A stretch of 64,000 nucleotides of DNA. Source: Dyella telluris. GTDB taxonomy: Bacteria > Pseudomonadota > Gammaproteobacteria > Xanthomonadales > Rhodanobacteraceae. The stretch covers positions 3,348,001 through 3,412,000 of the forward strand of contig NZ_CP060412.1 in the NCBI RefSeq assembly GCF_014297575.1, read 5' to 3'. The notes below the pieces were generated by a model that did no database searches, was not told the DNA's origin, and saw only the letters and a list, made by a program, of their open reading frames with translations. The position numbers and the translations under genes were made by a program. Shown piece after piece: positions 62,284 through 64,000 of the stretch (position 1 is the stretch's first letter; every line of letters begins with the position of its first letter).

Positions 62284-62736
62284 ATGACCGACGACAAGCT
62301 CCCGCCGATGTCCTCGAATCGCCCGTATCTGCTCAGGGCGATTTACGACTGGATCACCGACAACAACCTGACCCCCTACGTCCTCGTGGACGCCACCAGG
62401 GAGGGTGTGCGGGTGCCGCCGCAGGTCATCAAGAACGGGCAGGTCGTACTGAACCTGGCCATGCGTGCCGTTGCCAATCTTGATCTGGGCAACGACTGGA
62501 TCAGCTTCCAGGCGCGGTTTTCCGGCGTCAGCCACAACATCCATATCCCGGTGACCGCCGTGCTGGCGCTGTACGCGCAGGAAAACGGCCAGGGCATGAT
62601 GTTTCCTGCGGAAGAAGGGGGCGACCAGCCGCCGCCGTCTTCGCCCGATCCGGACGATACGCCGCCGCCGCCCGAGGGCGACCAGGCCGGTGAAAAGCCC
62701 AAGCGCAGCGCGCCGTTCCTGCGGGTAGTGAAGTAA
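62284..62736 (+). CDS. sspB: ClpXP adaptor protein SspB
   Basis: A 150-residue protein. The folded N-domain (RPYLLRAIYDWITDNNLTPYVLVDATREGVRVPPQVIKNGQVVLNLA, FSGVSHNIHIPVTAVLALYAQENGQGMMFP) binds ssrA tags. A Pro/Asp-rich flexible linker follows, and the tail KRSAPFLRVVK is the ClpX-binding motif. It delivers ssrA-tagged proteins to ClpXP. It follows sspA after 150 bases. Confidence 0.95.
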   Translation: MTDDKLPPMSSNRPYLLRAIYDWITDNNLTPYVLVDATREGVRVPPQVIKNGQVVLNLAMRAVANLDLGNDWISFQARFSGVSHNIHIPVTAVLALYAQENGQGMMFPAEEGGDQPPPSSPDPDDTPPPPEGDQAGEKPKRSAPFLRVVK

Positions 62737-62790
62737 TCACGCGCGTCGCGCCGGCTGTGTGCCGGTGCCGCCTGGTCGAGTGACTGTGAT

Positions 62791-63198
62791 TCAGTGAAGC
62801 GTGTTGTCCTTGCGCAGGCGAGGACGCAGCGGGATCACATTGTCGGTCGCCGGCGGTGGCACGTGCTCGGTGAGCAAGCCGGGCAGGTGGCTCTGGATGG
62901 TCGGCAGGCTGATGCCGCTGAGCGTATGACCAATGAGCCACAGCTTTCCCGGCTCGCGGTCGTTGCCGTCGATGCTTACCTCGAAGGTGTAGCAGCGCTC
63001 CAGCAGCAGCTGCCCATGCTGGCGAAGCAGGTGGACGCCGCGCAAACCCACGCTTTCATCGAGCAGCTGCAGGCCGTGCTGGCGACATTGCATGCGTGCC
63101 TCGTGGGTAGCCTGCTCGCGCCCGCGGGCAAGCTTGAGCCACAGGCCGATGATCGCCAGCAGCACCAGGAGCAGGAACAGGTCGGAAAGCTCACTCAT
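62791..63198 (-). CDS. small membrane-anchored DUF3301-like protein
   Basis: A 135-residue protein from ATG 63198 (the longer frame to 63390 is not protein-like). One N-terminal helix (MSELSDLFLLLVLLAIIGLWLKLA) is followed by a cytoplasmic-side domain with ARMQCRQHGLQLLDESVGLRGVHLLRQHGQLLLERCYTFEVS. The arrangement HGLQLLDxxV and RRxYxFEF-like ending fits DUF3301. The function is unknown. It lies downstream of nadC on the same strand. Confidence 0.65.
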   Translation of the reverse strand: MSELSDLFLLLVLLAIIGLWLKLARGREQATHEARMQCRQHGLQLLDESVGLRGVHLLRQHGQLLLERCYTFEVSIDGNDREPGKLWLIGHTLSGISLPTIQSHLPGLLTEHVPPPATDNVIPLRPRLRKDNTLH

Positions 63199-63292
63199 GC
63201 CGCGAGAGTGTAGGCGTTGCGTCCGGCTTGCAAGGGGCGCGATGTGAACGCGGCCCCCGTGATCCGGGCATCCGGGTGGGCTGGATGCCTGC

Positions 63293-64000
63293 TCAGTCGA
63301 GCTGCAGGCGAAGCGACAGGTCCACCGCTCGCACGTGCTTGGTGAGCGCGCCCACCGAGATGTAATCCACGCCCGTGCCGGCGTATCCACCGATGGTGGA
63401 AAGGTCCACGTTACCGGAGATCTCCAGCTCCGCGCGCCCCTTGGCGATGGCCACGGCCTCGCGCATCAGCGGCAGCGTGAAATTGTCCAGCATGATGCGG
63501 TCGGCGCCGGCGTCGAGCGCCTGCTGCAGCTCGTCGAGGTTCTCCACCTCGATCTCCAGTAGCAGTGTCGGGTGCAGGCGACGTGCAGCCTCGGCCGCGG
63601 CCTTGATGCCGCCGGCGGCGATGATGTGGTTTTCCTTGACCAGGATGGCGTCGTACAGGCCGACGCGGTGGTTATGACCACCACCGCAGCGCACGGCGTA
63701 CTTCTGTGCAAGGCGCAGGCCGGGCACGGTCTTGCGCGTGTCGAGCACGCGCACGCCGGTGCCGGCAACGGCGGCGACATGGGCAGCCGTGGTCGTTGCC
63801 GTGCCGGAAAGCAGCTGCAGGAAATTGAGTGCCGAGCGTTCGGCGCTTACCAGTGCCCGGGCATTGCCGTGCAGGCGGCAGATCACGGACCCGGCGGGAA
63901 CGCGATCGCCGTCGCGCACGGCCCAGTCGATCTGTACCTGAGGATCCAGCTGGCGGAAGCAGGCGTTGAACCAGTCGATGCCCGCCATGACCGCGTCTTC
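63293..64000 (-). CDS. nadC: nicotinate-nucleotide pyrophosphorylase (carboxylating), C-terminal part
   Basis: The visible 235 residues run from [12 protein letters not shown] to the C-terminus; roughly 50 N-terminal residues lie beyond the window. NadC converts quinolinate and PRPP to nicotinate mononucleotide in NAD synthesis. Signature parts are [84 protein letters not shown], and [30 protein letters not shown]. Confidence 0.95.
   Translation of the reverse strand, partial: EDAVMAGIDWFNACFRQLDPQVQIDWAVRDGDRVPAGSVICRLHGNARALVSAERSALNFLQLLSGTATTTAAHVAAVAGTGVRVLDTRKTVPGLRLAQKYAVRCGGGHNHRVGLYDAILVKENHIIAAGGIKAAAEAARRLHPTLLLEIEVENLDELQQALDAGADRIMLDNFTLPLMREAVAIAKGRAELEISGNVDLSTIGGYAGTGVDYISVGALTKHVRAVDLSLRLQLD

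Overview
The window looks like a chromosomal segment of a high-GC gammaproteobacterium of the Xanthomonadales (Lysobacterales), most likely Rhodanobacteraceae (Dyella, Luteibacter, Rhodanobacter or Frateuria type). The reasons are the type IV pilus gene sets, a large TonB-dependent receptor, a RegB/RegA-type redox pair, a REP element of the GTAGGAGCGCAC type, the lgt-thyA-folA and petABC-sspAB neighbourhoods, and GC-rich codon use. I saw no tRNA, rRNA, CRISPR array, insertion sequence or prophage.

Layout. 1-4.6 kb: end of a minor-pilin operon (pilW-pilX-pilY1). 4.6-8.2 kb, minus strand: RegA-like regulator, RegB-like kinase and a POT peptide transporter. 8.4-11.0 kb: dgkA, a REP element, then a lemA-TPM-TPM operon. 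11.0-17.7 kb: an accessory block with a lone fimbrial adhesin and a compact peptide-export locus. That locus has a 34-residue Cys-rich peptide with a double-glycine leader, a membrane fusion protein without its usual coiled coil, a C39-peptidase ABC exporter, and an acyltransferase-like protein. 17.8-20.7 kb: TonB-dependent receptor. 21.1-24.4 kb: lgt-thyA-folA-mutT/thiE. 24.4-29.1 kb, minus strand: pilB-pilC-pilD-coaE.

29.3-47.7 kb is a glycan island around the major pilin gene: a DegT-type aminotransferase, four glycosyltransferases, a methyltransferase, a flippase, three related TMTC-like GT-C membrane proteins, a GT39-like protein and pilA. An S9 peptidase gene sits inside it. Codon use is more AT-rich from about 31.4 to 39 kb, as in many surface-glycan loci. 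The gene content suggests glycosylation of pilin or another surface molecule.

47.7-55.8 kb, minus strand: an expanded miaB-(GNAT)-phoH-ybeY-(secreted toroid protein)-ybeX-(DUF4105)-corA array. A DUF4105 protein occupies the place where lnt follows ybeX in E. coli. 56.1-58.4 kb: a convergent pair, a lytic transglycosylase and a DegS-like protease. 58.4-62.7 kb: petABC behind a hairpin-rich leader, then sspA-sspB. 62.8-64 kb, minus strand: a small DUF3301-like protein and nadC, cut by the window end.

The most promising undescribed system is the export locus at 13364-17745. The DUF4105 gene in the lnt position and the triplicated TMTC-like enzymes around pilA come next.
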